Source: Welwitschia mirabilis (taxonomy: Eukaryota; Gnetophyta; Gnetopsida; Welwitschiales). Taken from it: a stretch of DNA of 64,000 nt. The notes under the pieces were generated by a model. The model was not told where the DNA came from, ran no database searches, and worked only from the letters and a program-made list of their open reading frames with translations. Of this stretch, positions 25,249-37,100 are shown one piece after another (positions within the stretch are counted from its first letter, which is position 1; each line of letters opens with the position of its first letter). The position numbers and the translations under genes are program-made. Location: the NCBI GenBank assembly GCA_051453625.1, contig JBOZIK010000001.1:19753923-19817922 (forward strand). Reading direction: 5' to 3'.

Positions 25249-26165
25249 GAAAGAGTCAAAGAAGAAGAAATCATCTTTATAAGATGGAATGATGATGAAG
25301 ATATAATAGAAGAAGAAACATTTAATAATGAGAAAGTACATCCTTCATAGATGTCCATTACACACTTTCAAAAATAAGATAATGAGACAAAAGGAGAGTA
25401 TGATTTAGAAAGTGAAGATGATTTAGGTATGAGAATTTAAGAAAAGTACATTATAATTTCTAAAAAATTTATTAATATACAAAAATTATGCACTAAAATG
25501 AAAAATCTACTTCATACTCATAAAAAGCATATGAATAATAAAAGGATGCTTGCAAAAATTTATCCTCTGAAAACTCAGATCTTAAAGCCAAGGTTGGTAG
25601 TGTAACATATGAATTGGAGAATGTTAGTTAAGAACTTTCAAATTCAAAGAAAATCATTAAAATATTTACCCAAGGAAAAGAAACTTTGAATGTCACATAG
25701 TCCCACTTGTAAAGAAAAAATTCAAGTGGCAAGAGTGGCTTGGAATATGATGAATCCAAATTAGCATTTTAGTCTCTCTATATGAAAAGTGGAACTACAT
25801 GACAAAGTATGAACATTTGACATTTACCAATAATATTATTTACTATTATTATCTTAATAAAGGTCATCGTTAGAATAGATGTTCAATGAAAGTTAAAGAC
25901 AAGTATTATATTAACAATGCTAAAAGGCCCAATAGAATTATGTGTAGGTTAAACAAAGAAATGTTTAGATACCAAAAGCAAAATCAGCACTTCTAACACA
26001 AACCGCTTCATAAGAAAAATCAAAGAAGTAAAGTATAGGCATGAAAATAAGAAGAAATCAATAAAGAACAAGAAATATAACAAAGGCATGTCAATACAAG
26101 ATACTATTAATCTTCTTGATTCTAAGGTCTTAAAATCTCAAGGTAATGAAAGATATATTAAATCA

Positions 26166-26260
26166 TATAGGAACTTGAAGATTAAACATTATCTAATTAG
26201 GTAAGTAAATAGGTAATATCCTTTAATCTCTTAACTTTATACTGCATTTATCTTATGAGT
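26166..26260 (+). other. pol deletion junction and end-of-pol remnant in A
   Basis: From ATAGGAACTTG (26,166) onward A matches the sequence that follows RNase H in F (reverse strand, 49,313 and 56,652 downward). Upstream of this point A matches Gag. Everything between, about 4 kb in F, is missing. Element E has the same junction at 63,778 and the same filler before it. Confidence 0.85.
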
Positions 26261-26379
26261 TGAGATTGCAATTAGATGTAGTTGGTATAGTTAAACTTAA
26301 ATTATGTGTGTGATATTTATCTTTTTTAAAGTATTATTATGTTTGTATTAGTCATAGATCTTTTAAAAAAATCTATAAC

Positions 26380-26640
26380 TTTCATTATAGACATCTTCAG
26401 TTTTATAGAAGTCTCTGGTGGACACGTCTTAAGATTTGTAGACATCTTGAAAGTAAATGTCTTGAATTTGATATATGTCTTAAAAGGATAGGTATGTTAT
26501 TGTATCTTTCTAAATTAGATGTCTTGCATTTTGTAGATGTCATAGCAGGAAGAAAATGTATTGAAAAGTTTTTAATAAGAGATGTCTTTGAGTTTTTAAA
26601 CACCTACTTTTTGCATTTTAGATGTCTTACAGATTGTAGA
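26380..26640 (+). repeat. Cluster of AGACATCT/AGATGTCT words
   Basis: Within 260 bases of the A 3' region the 8-mer AGACATCT, its complement or one-base variants occur about eight times. The same word is clustered in the LTRs of the family. Function unknown; a family-specific cis repeat is one reading. Confidence 0.6.
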
Positions 26641-26919
26641 TTCTTAATTATGCTATTACAAAAATTAAAAATGGACTAAAAATAGGGTTTTAACCCTTTT
26701 AATTTGCAAAAGAAACCACAAAATATTATTTTTAAGTCCTTAGTTAATAGCAATCTCTCTCAAAATATTTTTTAGAATTTATTTTCTTAGATTTCTCTAC
26801 CAAAACATCTTGGATCTCTAAGACATCTTAACATCACATAAGAATAGGGTTTTCTCTTAAACATGTGTATATTTTTCATATTTTCTTATATTCTAGTTGA
26901 TCTTTTACCAGTTTTTCAT

Positions 26920-28650
26920 ATTATCTTATAAAAGATTAGAAGATAGATAGCAGGAACTTCTAAAGAAAAGGAACAAGCCTTAAAATAACAAAGATCTCAA
27001 GATGAGCCTTAGTTCTATCATGAGGCACCTGCAAGAAGATTTAAAACTTGGTCTATAAAATTAGTCATTATAGAAAAACCCTTGAATTCTAGAAAAAACA
27101 TAGAGATTAGCTTATGGATTACTTTACTTAGCTAGGATGAAAAATGATCCTTTAACTAGATCACCCTATTCCGGATCTAGTAGTAATAATATTTTGTGTC
27201 AGTATTCATGAAATAGATGATAACATGGGTGCCTTTCAAACATATGTTAGAAGTACCTCTTTGTACATTATTTCTAGTTTTGTTAATTCATTTATTAGCA
27301 TAGATGATATAGATATCCCTCAGATTTATATTTATTCAGTCAAAGGAATATTCAATTTTAGAGTTATTAGTATGGCTCGGCATAGTATGAGTAATGCTTT
27401 ATTTGGGATTAGTAGAATGTACTTTATTGAGAACATTGAAATAAAAGATATACTAGATGTCTTAATTCTTAGTTTAATAACATTCTATAATATTTTGGTT
27501 AGTGGAGGTAACTATAGTTATTACAAATCCATGCATATATTGATTGTATATTGTTTACTCCCTAGATTATAGGTAGATTTGGATTTTGTTTTATGCATGG
27601 ATATCATCTTATTATTTTGCAAGGGACAAACTTTTAGTCACCCTTGTCTTATTAGCTTGATTATTAGTAGTGCAGATATTTTAGTGTCATAAATTAATCT
27701 CATTCGTTAGAAGAAACCATTCACAAAATTCAATATGAAAAATGGAGCCTATCACTACCACTAGGTAAGGGCACAAGAAGGAGGACATTATAGTATCGGT
27801 GTTCATTTTCTACTACTACTCATATCTCTTCATCAATGAAAAAGGGATTAAAGGCCATCACAAAAATGGTGGGTAAAATTGGAAGAAATCTAGAATAAGT
27901 AAAGATGAGGCACTAGTGGAGAGTTTAGAATCCATGAGAATGCCTACATGACTAGACTTAGAGGATGAATCAGATGTTAAAGAATAAATAGAACTTTTAG
28001 CTCCATTTAGCATAAGATATGGCTCAAGTAGGGCAACAGACAATGAATCCTGAGAGGAGTCTTCTAGAAATGAGGCACAAGCTTAGGGGGAGCACTAGAC
28101 TTCCATAGAGGTACATGTGCAAGGGGGAAATAGGCCTTTGATTCTTTAAAGTAGAGGAAAGCATAGGAGGAGATAGAGTCTGAAAGCTTAAATGCACCAC
28201 CTCTTGTCTTTCATCATCCACAGAGTAATATTTCATTTCACTATCCTACTTAGCCATCTTTACCTCACTCCATAATCCAATCACCACTACAATGTGTACC
28301 TTCACCACCTCCATTACATCCACCATTACCCTAGCCATCTCATGTAGAACCTACTCAGGTAAAACCACTTTTCTCTATGCATTTATCTTCATCCTTTGCA
28401 AAGAATACCATTACCATTTTTTTTAGGATGTCTATCACTCCTCAAATGTATCAATGTATGAGGATATATGCCTTTGATGGCCTTAGTAAAACATCTCATT
28501 GTCCTTCTTGAAAGAGGCACACTTCACCTTCCACTTCCTTATCATCTTATATCCAACCAACCTTCACCACCCATGATAGTGATGATAGTGATGAAGAAGG
28601 CCAAGGCATGTATTACATAAGTGATTTAGGTCTTAGTAATTAGAGACTTT
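26920..28650 (+). pseudogene. Additional 3' reading region of A (env position)
   Basis: The region lies where Sirevirus elements may carry an extra ORF. Readable text: R-R-F-K-T-W-S-I-K-L-V-I-I-E-K near 27,030, a Y-x-D-L-V-V-I-F-C-V-S-I-H-E-I-D-D block near 27,190-27,225, then an open frame 27225-27572 starting M-G-A-F-Q-T-Y-V-R-S. This order resembles the plant-transposon-associated domain that reads IEK...YPxLVxEFYxNL...SYVRG. Farther on (28,250-28,350) a Pro/Ser-rich stretch occurs, then an acidic D-S-D-D-S-D-E-E-G run at 28,571-28,597. The assignment is by pattern only. I see no signal peptide or membrane segment that would make it an envelope. The region is deleted in F. Confidence 0.5.
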
Positions 28651-29368
28651 TATGATGTTTAAAAAGTGGAATAAGTATTACCAAATCATTGGCATATTAG
28701 TGACTTACCAGTTGGGAATCATAGTTTTTTTTTAAGGATACTCTATTGGGCTTGGAGTTCTTGATCATAAGATATTAGATTGAATCCATGAGTTTTATTA
28801 CTATTATTGATGATTTCTCTTATTTTTTTAGCACACATTATTATTACATCATATTTTTCTACCATTACTGCTTATGAGCACATGTTTTTATGATTAGCAT
28901 ACTTTTTGTTTTTAATATGATGCTTTTGTTGGAATACTCTTAATTTTGTTATGCTCTAATGTCTATTTATTATCATTTCCATGAGTGCACTCTTTATGAT
29001 GTATTATTGGCACATAATTCAATTCCATGCTCTAATATATGGAACATTATTATTAGCATATTTCATTTGAAAAATTGTCAAACATTTTTATGCTTTACTT
29101 TTTACATACATATTTGAATGGCAAATATCATGGTTTACTAATTATTTTTGCATCTTTAGCTAATTTCTCAAATAGATCTATAACATGTCTTAATCTATTT
29201 TCCAAGTAATATATATGTGTATTTTCATATAATTTCAAGTGGTTTATATCATAAGTTTTTCAATATTATTGAATACTTTGATTATGTGTATTTCTCTAGA
29301 ACATAAATGTCTAATTTTAAATTATTTAGATGAGCTTACACAAGATTTGCCAAGTTCTCAATGTCATC

Positions 29369-29382
29369 AAAAAGGTGGAGAT
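29369..29382 (+). other. Polypurine tract of A
   Basis: AAAAAGGTGGAGAT directly before the 3' LTR; primes plus-strand DNA synthesis. The same AAAAA-GGGAGAT form is seen in reverse at 48,475 and 55,854. Confidence 0.8.
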
Positions 29383-30844
29383 TATTGGTAAATCTAGTTT
29401 TGGTAATTCCATTTGTCAAATATTTTATGTCAATGTATAGACAAGCCAATATCAAAAGCATTATACATTGATTGATCTTAGACCATGATGGATCTTTAAA
29501 GATAACATCTCATGAAAGGATTAGTTGATAAAAGAAAAACTCAATTTTTTAAATACGTTTGAAAAATTAAATACATTCTAAGTGAAGATGTTTAGGAAAT
29601 TGAAGATTTCTTTGATGTACTAGAAATCAAGTCATAGGTTAAAATATGACTACCATATCCAAAACAACTAAGCTAAAACTTGAACCTAACATAGATGAAG
29701 ATGTTTACATATTTAAAGACATCTATACTAAGCTAAAACAGGTAATAGAGTTAATTTGGTTTTTTCCTAATATCTTGTATTTTATATGAGCTATGAACTT
29801 ATAAATCATGGATTCATGATTATAGAGGTCCAAGTATACTACAGAGAGAAATTCATCGAAATTAGGATAAATTGACTAAAGATATCTAAAAAATAAAGAC
29901 GTCTAACTGTTAGTAAACATTTACAAAAGTGAAGACATCTCAGATTGAAATTTGTATTGATAAAAACTAAAGTTATGCACCTAATACTTAGATGTTTTCT
30001 ATTTATTACATGATGATTACAAAGTAAAACAACTATCTTTCAAGCTCAAATGACTTAATATTTTTCAATCATATAAAGGATTGACATAAAAAATAAAGAA
30101 GTTATTCCTTTAGATCTTAGCACACAATAGACAAATCAAAAACAAATAACACACAAGTGTAAGGAATTTCTCATAAAGAATCATAGGCATCATTAGCTTG
30201 TATTTCTTTCATCATTTGATCTTAGACCTATGTTATTGTTATCTTCATTCATACTCATCACTATAACAACTACATCAAGAAGCTCAAATCTTCATTAAAG
30301 CAATATCTTCAAGCTTGTTACTATATTATACTTTTAGTTTTACATTTTGAACTATTTTATTATTAATATTATTGTAATTTCATTCTTGAATATCAAATAC
30401 TTTGTTAAGGTAACTCTTATAAGGGTGTGTATTTAAGATTGTTCTTTTAAGTACTTCTTTGATGTAACTTTATTGGTGAGCCAAAAAACCATTATTCCCT
30501 TACAAGGAAGAAAGTAATGTCTTATGAGGAGATACTTACTATTGTAAATATTTGTGGTGCACTTATGAAAACCACTATTCTCTTGAGGGGAAGAGAGTGC
30601 TACCTTGCAAGGAGACTCTCATTTATTATTAGGTTGATGATGCACTAAAAAACCATTATTTTCTTGAAAGTGAAAAATATCTAGAGGTGTGAATAAGAGC
30701 TACCCTCTATGTGTAGACGTACCTAAGTTAGGAAACCACATTATTTGAAAAGGTGTTTTTATTATGAATTTTCATTCTATTATTGGTTTTATTTTCATTT
30801 GGTGGAACTCATTCATCCCTCCCCTTTGAGTTCAATGATTCCCA
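29383..30844 (+). repeat. 3' LTR of A
   Basis: Starts TATTGG (family TGTTGG) and ends CCCA. It aligns along its whole length with 22,485-23,931 but with many substitutions and small indels, so the insertion is old. The TATA-like box is at 30,070-30,079. Confidence 0.9.
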
Positions 30845-30849
30845 AGATA
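30845..30849. repeat. Target-site duplication of A, right copy
   Basis: AGATA directly after the 3' LTR end (CCCA at 30,841-30,844). Matches the left copy, five bases as expected for copia integrase. Confidence 0.85.
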
Positions 30850-31519
30850 CCACACTTATTTCCTTTCTGATGAAGTAATTCACTTTGTTATGGTGGAATA
30901 TCTAGAGAATGTAGTATCAGCTTTAATCCTTGAATTCCATGATTACTCATTTTATAAGAAAAGTAAAAGAAATAAAGTTTTACCTTGAACTTAATATTAA
31001 GCATATAGTTAGTCATTTACCTCCTATAGGAAGATAGGACTCTTAGGAAATGGATATGTAAATCATTTTGTAATGAAATTTATGTATGTAATACATTTTT
31101 AGAAATGTAATAAATTTTTTTCATATAATTATTTTCTAAGCTTATTATTAATCTTTTTTATATTAATGATAATTTAATAATTAATTAAGTGATAAAGGAA
31201 TCGTCACAAAATGAAAAGAGGTTTATGATCACATAATTAATTTCATAAATTAACCATGCATCACATTATCTGATTAAGCATTAAATGATCATACTTCTTT
31301 TGGAAATGCAACAAAAAAATTAAATTTAATTGTTAATATAGTGAGGCTAAAAATTGAATTTTTAGAAGTTAAAATGTTTCATTTTCTTAATTTTTTGATA
31401 TAATTATAAATTGTAAATAATTATACAATAAGGACTAATGATTTAGCTAGTTGCATGGGCTTATTATAATATGAATATCAAGCAATGTACACTTATTCAC
31501 TATTGATAAAAATACAAAT
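30850..31519. other. AT-rich spacer between A and the palindrome
   Basis: No coding relic or repeat recognised. Confidence 0.5.
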
Positions 31520-33803
31520 AGATTAGTTCAAACGTGTCAAGACTAGGTTATAAATAAGAACAGGCTATTAATAGATAACTAACCATTAATAGCTATCAAC
31601 AGCTTGATGATGAGACATCTATATAATGGCTTCATGATAAGGAAAAATCTAAAGTTAAGGATGCATAAACCCATCCTAGTGTAATATTCATGTAATTGAA
31701 CTTATTAACAATCAATAACTTCACAACAGACTTCAATTAAAAATGTTAAGACACTACAAAAAGAGATCATAACTTATTGATAACCTATTGATTTTTTAAA
31801 AAACTTGTAATAGGATGAATAATTAGTTTTTAACAAGCCTTAAAATAGATATTACTTTTAGTTTTCTTGTAATGATAAGTATGAATCCCTAATCAATAGC
31901 AATAATCATGAAGATATGAATAATCGAGAGGATTTTTAACCATTTTTGATAGGCAGGTGATAAGTATTCAAGATTTTGCATGTCCTATCAATAATTAATC
32001 CAACATGCAAGAGGAAATTACAAGAAAAGTATAAGCAATTGAAAGAATCAACTTAGTGTTAATTATTTTATACTCCAAATCCTTTATTTTCATATCTAAG
32101 TTGATGTAAATGCCATTGTAGTATTCTTTAAAATTCCATTAGAAGTTAAGTATAAATGCATATTCTTTTAAATTATCTTATAAAGATTACTTTTAGAGAT
32201 TCTTTTAGTGCATATTCAATTTGATCCATAATGTGTAATCAATTTGAGACTTCTTATTAAAATGTTATTAGAATATTTTTGAATTAGGTTATTTTATTTA
32301 ACTTCTTTTAATTTCTACTTTTGATTTTAATTTTTTTCCTTCATTATAGTAATTCATAATGTAAAATTTTTAGTTGATATTCCAAGTTTATTTTATAATC
32401 AATGTCATAGCTTTTTTTTAATATTTTGCAGTCTCAAATTAGCATCCTATGCATATAACTAGTTTAATGCATGATATAATTTATAGTACAAATTAATATT
32501 TTCATTTATTATGTGATATGGAATCCATTCATATATTCATTAAAGACCAATTTGTAAGTCATGTTATTTTACTTTCATGCATTATTAATAGGGTAACAGA
32601 CTATGAATATTGTAAAATCGATATAATTCATCTTTCCTTTAATGTGCATAATTAAGTTGAAAGCGAGTAGTTTCTTTTGGCTTTTTTTTTTATATGAAAT
32701 TTGTTTGTAATTTGCATTATTTTATTTTTACTTAAAAAATAAATTAGATCTACTTAATTACTCAAATCTAGTTTCTATTATCTTAAATCTACATTTGAAA
32801 TCTTCCTAGCATATGATAAGCTACGACATGAGAGCTTAGCTAGCTCTCACTACTTGTTACATTTTAGTGCCATTTCTATAAAATCATTAGTGATTAAATA
32901 TTTCGAAATAGGTTTCATTAATTATTTTATTTAAAATTTTTAAAATTTATTATTGAATTTTAGAAAAACATGATAAGTGGTCAGAACTAGGCATACTATC
33001 ATAACCTATCTTATCAAATCCTAGAACATATCCTAAGAAACCTTCAAATGTGGATTTAAGATAATAAGAACTAGCTTAACTAATTAACTATGTTTAATTT
33101 CTTTTCATAACCAATAAATCAAGTAATTTAAACTTTAAATAAATGTAACTATGAAAAATAAAAGTAAAAAAAACTACTTATACTTAATTTTATAGTGAAT
33201 TTTAGATGAGATTACAATGGACTATATGATAAGTCAGATGTGGGAATAAAGGAGTTTGAGTACATATTAATTTAACACCAATTTGGGCCTTTAACTCCTT
33301 GTCCTTTCCTTTTATTTGTTTATCTCATATTGGGTTGATTATTAATAAAACATGCTAAATCCTTAATCCTTATTGGATGCCTCTCACAAATGGCTAAAAA
33401 TCCTCTCAATTATTGATATGGTTATGATTTTCATCATTGATTATGAATTTCCCTTATTACATTTGAGAAAATTATAACTATTTACATTTTAAGATTGTCA
33501 ATAATTATTAGTTATTCCTATTACAAGTATTTTAATCAATCTGTAGCTTACCGATAAGTCTCCCTTCCTTTTTGTAACATGTTATCATTTTTAACTGATT
33601 TCGTTATGAAGCCATCAATTGTTAATTCTATTCTTAGATTTCATAGTACAATGTGTCCATCAATTCTTAACCTTATATATTCCTTATTATCAAGCTATTA
33701 TATAGTTATCTTATTACATGCTATCAATAGCTATAAATGGTCAATTATTTGTGAATATATTTTTCCTCTTTATCATACTATATTAGCAAGTTTGAACTAA
33801 CCC
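31520..33803. repeat. 2.3-kb imperfect palindrome (foldback-like)
   Basis: The left half matches the reverse complement of the right half over most of its length: 31,520-32,160 pairs with 33,803-33,170, and about 32,660-32,870 pairs with 33,160-32,966. The left arm has about 490 unmatched bases (32,165-32,650). The unpaired centre is roughly 32,870-32,965. Anchors: TTAGTTCAAAC at 31,523 against its complement ending near 33,802, and GAGAGGATTTTTA at 31,927 against its complement near 33,400. No transposase text is seen. It could be a foldback element, a long-TIR Mutator-like element, or an inverted duplication. A transcript would form a long hairpin. Element E begins about ten bases after the right end. 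Confidence 0.8.
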
Positions 33804-33813
33804 CCCCTTTTTT

Positions 33814-35138
33814 TGTTTGGTAAATCTAGTTTTGATGATTCCACATGTCAAATATTTTATATGATTATGTAGATAGGTCAACACTAAGAGCATAAAACAT
33901 TGGTAGGCCTTAAACTATGATAGATCTTCAAAGACATCATTTCACAAAAAGGATTAATTAATAAAATAAAAAATCAATTGTTTAAAGATGTCTAGGATAT
34001 TTAAGACATCTTGAGTAAAGACATCTAGGAAATTAAAGACATCTTAGATGTACTAGAATTCAAGTCATAGGCTATAATTTAACTACCATATTCAATATAA
34101 CTGAGCTAAAAGTTGAATCTAAGATAAATAAAGATGTATACATTCTTGAAAACATCTATAATAAGCTGAAACAGATAAAAGAGTTAATTTATTTTTTGAA
34201 TAATATCTTACATTTCAGGTGGGATATGAACTTGTACATCACAGATTTTGATAAATTTCTTATAGACATCTTTAATTAACTTATCTATATTTTGATGTCT
34301 ACAAAGTAAAATTTCATCTTAATAAAACCCAAAGTTAGTGTGTGATGCCTAGACATTACCTATTCATTGTGTAGCAGTTACAAAGTTAAATGGCTATCTT
34401 TTAAGCTCAAACATCTAGATTTTCCTTGATCATATAAAGCCTCAACATCATGAAATAAAGAAAAGTTTTTAGAACTTTAATGAATATATAGCCAAATAAC
34501 TCTTACCACTTCATTGATTAAATAGAATACAAAATAACAAATGCATGAGTGAAAGGAACCTCTCATGAAGAATCAAAGGCATCATTTGCAAGGAGCTTAA
34601 ATCTTCATCAAATCTAAATCTTTAGGCTTATTGTTGTACTATAGTTTTAGTTATAGATTGTTAACTATCTTATTATTGAATTTTGCTATAAGTATATTCT
34701 TGAATATCAAATACTTTATGAGGCAATCCTTGTAGGGGTGTGAATTTGAGATTATACTTATAAGAACTTATTTAATTTAAGGTTATTAGTGAGTCAGAAG
34801 ATGATTATTCCATTATGAAGAAGAGAGTGTTGTATTTCAAGGAGAATCTCACTTATGTAAAGATCTATGATTTGCCTATGAAATCCATTATTCCCTTGAG
34901 GAGGGGAAAGAACTGCCTTTTGTAAAATTTGTAATGCACTAGAAAATCGCTATTTTCTTATAGGTCAAGAATACCGGAGGTATGAGTAGAAGCTATCCTC
35001 TATAGGCAGATGTACCTATGTTGGGAAATTAAGTTATATTAATAAGGTATTTCTATTATGCATTTCCATTCTATTGTTGATTTAAAATTTATCTAATGTA
35101 ATTCATTCACCCTTTCCCTCTGAGTTAAATAATCCTCG
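33814..35138 (+). repeat. 5' LTR of E
   Basis: Starts TGTTTGG (one extra T against TGTTGG) and ends CCTCG, where CA is expected. About 120 bases shorter than the A LTR through internal deletions. TATA-like CATATAAAGC is at 34,431-34,440. AGACATCT and AGATGTCT words are clustered at 33,984-34,050. Confidence 0.85.
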
Positions 35139-35140
35139 AG

Positions 35141-35155
35141 TGGTATTAGAGTGAG
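35141..35155 (+). other. Primer binding site of E
   Basis: TGGTATTAGAGTGAG two bases after the LTR, matching the initiator-Met primer complement with few changes. Confidence 0.8.
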
Positions 35156-35159
35156 TACT

Positions 35160-35498
35160 TATGAAAATAAGTAACTTAAGTAAACATTGGAAGGGATGTC
35201 ATCCATTAGACCTATGCTCTTCAACAGGATAAACTATGCCTATTAGAAGATGAGGATGTGGGTGCACTTATATTATTTTAAGTTTTAGATATGGTAAAGC
35301 ATAGAAGAAGACTATACAAATCCTATGGAAATCATTATAAATACTACATGCAATACTACGGCTCAGATCAAAAAAAGGAAATGTTGAAAAGACAAAGAAA
35401 ATGTTGCATTCTTGTATCACTTTAAAGTTAAAAATGCAGTTTATTCTACTTTATCTATAAAAACGATCAATAGAATAGCAGGTTGCAAGATGGCATAA
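35160..35498 (+). pseudogene. Gag relic of E, 5' part
   Basis: Collinear with A 23,950-24,330: the LFDG-like opening, then text over 35,270-35,480 that follows A almost word for word. It is cut at 35,498 by the left end of the F array. Stops are present. The last five bases, CATAA (35,494-35,498), form the target duplication with 62,149-62,153. Confidence 0.8.
35494..35498. repeat. Target-site duplication of F, left copy
   Basis: CATAA in E gag, directly before TGAGGATC of the reverse LTR1. Partner is TATAA at 62,149-62,153. Confidence 0.7.
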
Positions 35499-35666
35499 TG
35501 AGGATCATTGAAATTAGAGGATAAGTTTGAATGAGTTTATCAAATAAAAATTAAACTAATAGCAGAATGGAAATGCACAATAAAAACACCTTACCAAATA
35601 ATATGGTTTTTCAACCTAAGTATGTCAATACATAGAGGGTAGCTTCTACTCATATCTCTGGATATT
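35499..35666 (-). repeat. LTR1 of F, 3'-terminal part
   Basis: Starts TGAGGATCATT, the complement of the LTR end, and follows LTR2 and LTR3 text up to GGATATT. Cut off by the CACTA element. The rest of this LTR resumes at 47,181. Confidence 0.85.
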
Positions 35667-35691
35667 TACTATTAGAAACATAGACTTTTAA
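35667..35691 (+). repeat. CACTA terminal inverted repeat, left
   Basis: Opens TACTATTAGAAA. 22 of 25 bases match the complement of the right end. Preceded by target duplication ATT. Confidence 0.9.
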
Positions 35692-36060
35692 GGAATTTCT
35701 TAAAAACCTTAAGAAATGCCTTAAAATGCCTTAACAAATGCCTTAAATTCTTTTAAGACATTTTATCAGAAAACCCATTAAAAAACCTTGCTTTAAAAGC
35801 CTACATGCTTTTAAGGCATTTCAAAGGCATCATATTTGAGGCATTTGTATTTCCTTTTAAGGCATTTCTTAACAAAAACATATTAAAAGGATTTTAAGAC
35901 ATTTATATTAAAACATGTCTTAAAAACCTTTTAAGGCATTTAAAATACCTTAGAAGGCTTTTAAGATGTTTTTTGATATAAATGCCTTAAAAGGCTTTCA
36001 ACATGTTTTAAAAATAAATGTTTCAAACTATTTTTTTTTTACATGAATACATCAAAATGT
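35692..36060. repeat. CACTA subterminal repeats, left
   Basis: More than a dozen copies of TTTTAAGGCATTT or AAATGCCTTAAAA and close variants in both orientations within 370 bases. In En/Spm elements such subterminal words are transposase binding sites; here this is inference from position and repetition. Confidence 0.8.
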
Positions 36061-36779
36061 TTTGAGTTATCCTAGTAAATAAACTCCTTAAAATACATAA
36101 CTTTGAAGGAAAAAGAAAAAAATAATGGTGCTAATATTGAAGGAACACCCAAAATTAGGCAACAGTCAAATCTGATAGAGAAAAAGGGTACAGATAAAAA
36201 GAATTTTAAAAATGTTTATTAGATTGATACATTGAACTTTCATAACCATGTGCCCTTCTTTTCATTATCTAATGGATTTCCTCTTATAATCCTCTTATAA
36301 GGGTGGTGGCTTGTTTCACTTGTATAATTCTTATAAGCCTATGATTTAAGTTCCTCCTCCGTGTGTCCTTTTTTCTAGTTTCTAATGAATTTTTAAAATC
36401 ATTACAAGTCATTTTATTCATTTATTATTGCTTTTTTTCTTATGATACCATTTCTTAAAGTGTCTAAATTTTAAGTTAATTATCATTTTACCTTATACAT
36501 TATTACTACTTTCCATAAAGCCTAAAGGTTTTATCTTATTCCACATAAATCATGTGACTAATATTAAAAACCTCATAAAACTAAGGGATAATAACACAAA
36601 GTTCCCTTGAATTTCATACACATTAAAAACAATAAATAATATTGGATATTATAGTTGAAGTTTTCAGTTTTCAATGTCTCATTAAAAATACAATCCTGCT
36701 ACCACCTTTAAAGTGAAATATTTTAACAGAAGAAGATAATATGTGCATGAAATTAAAGAATAAAAAAGTGAGTCAATGA

Positions 36780-37100
36780 CTACGATCCATTAAAATTGTG
36801 TACCTCAGATGGTTCTCTAAGTGAAAATGTAGCATTAGTTTCCTTTAGAACAGTTCTCACAAAAGTTCCACATCCTTGACCTCTATTCATTAATACTTGT
36901 TAATAAAAAATTTAATGATTCAAAGGATATAAAATTTATCTCATAACATGTAAATTTATTTTAAATATCACATGATCATCTATAATAGCATTAGACTTGG
37001 TTAGATAAATAACAAACCTTAAATGCATCTTCATCCATACGATCAACTCCTATGATTATACAGTCCTCAAATCATGTGTTATCATTAATGTTTTATGCCT
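36780..37100 (-). pseudogene. Trehalose-6-phosphate phosphatase fragment, last exons
   Basis: TPP removes phosphate from trehalose-6-phosphate, a plant sugar signal. On the minus strand, bases about 37,082-37,018 read D-L-R-T-V then I-I-G-V-D-R-M-D-E-D-A-F-K, the conserved TPP block PVYIGDDRTDEDAFK with one Asp replaced by Val and a small indel. A GT donor (AAG-GTTTG) follows exactly where TPP genes have an intron. After about 115 bases the next exon (36,898-36,804) reads V-L-M-N-R-G-Q-G-C-G-T-F-V and K-E-T-N-A-T-F-S-L-R-E-P-S-E-V, the TPP C-terminus. Retained intron structure means capture at DNA level. Middle exons are absent or in the 503-N gap. Confidence 0.85.

Larger units (their letters stand above)
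23960..26165 (+). pseudogene. Gag relic of A
   Basis: Gag forms the particle and packages the RNA. The N-terminal text near 24,012 (L-F-D-G-E-N-F-A-Y, then R-R) matches the opening of copia Gag (LFDGxNYAYWKxRM). An acidic stretch lies at 25,040-25,100 and again at 25,390-25,430. A first zinc knuckle at 24,932-24,975 keeps C-W-V-C and His, but the last Cys reads Tyr. A second at about 25,840-25,880 keeps Gly-His and the final Cys, with the first two Cys positions changed. The text ends with I-P-K-A-K-S-A-L-L near 25,971 and then enters a filler of about 130 bases shared only with E. Stops are frequent. Two N runs and one artefactual duplication interrupt it. Confidence 0.8.
22485..30844 (+). 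mobile_element. Element A: complete copia element lacking pol
   Basis: Two direct LTRs (22,485-23,931 and 29,383-30,844) bound this 8.4-kb element, and AGATA lies immediately outside both ends (22,480-22,484 and 30,845-30,849), a perfect 5-bp target duplication. After the 5' LTR come a primer site and a long gag relic. The sequence then jumps at about 26,166 to what in the related F elements is the end of RNase H. Protease, integrase, RT and RNase H are absent. A 3' region of about 3 kb with its own reading relics precedes the polypurine tract. The tract sequence, primer site and long LTRs resemble the Sirevirus (SIRE/Maximus) lineage; that placement is inference. Confidence 0.9.

Noticed and set aside
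22485-30844. Element A as an autonomous retrotransposon with an envelope gene
   Set aside because: All of pol is missing, and the 3' region shows no signal peptide or membrane segment.
31752-33580. CACTACAAAAAGAG at 31,752 as the end of a second CACTA element closing near 33,580
   Set aside because: The inverted similarity continues outward on both sides to 31,520 and 33,803, no 3-bp duplication is present and the right end reads TAACA; it is an internal part of the palindrome.
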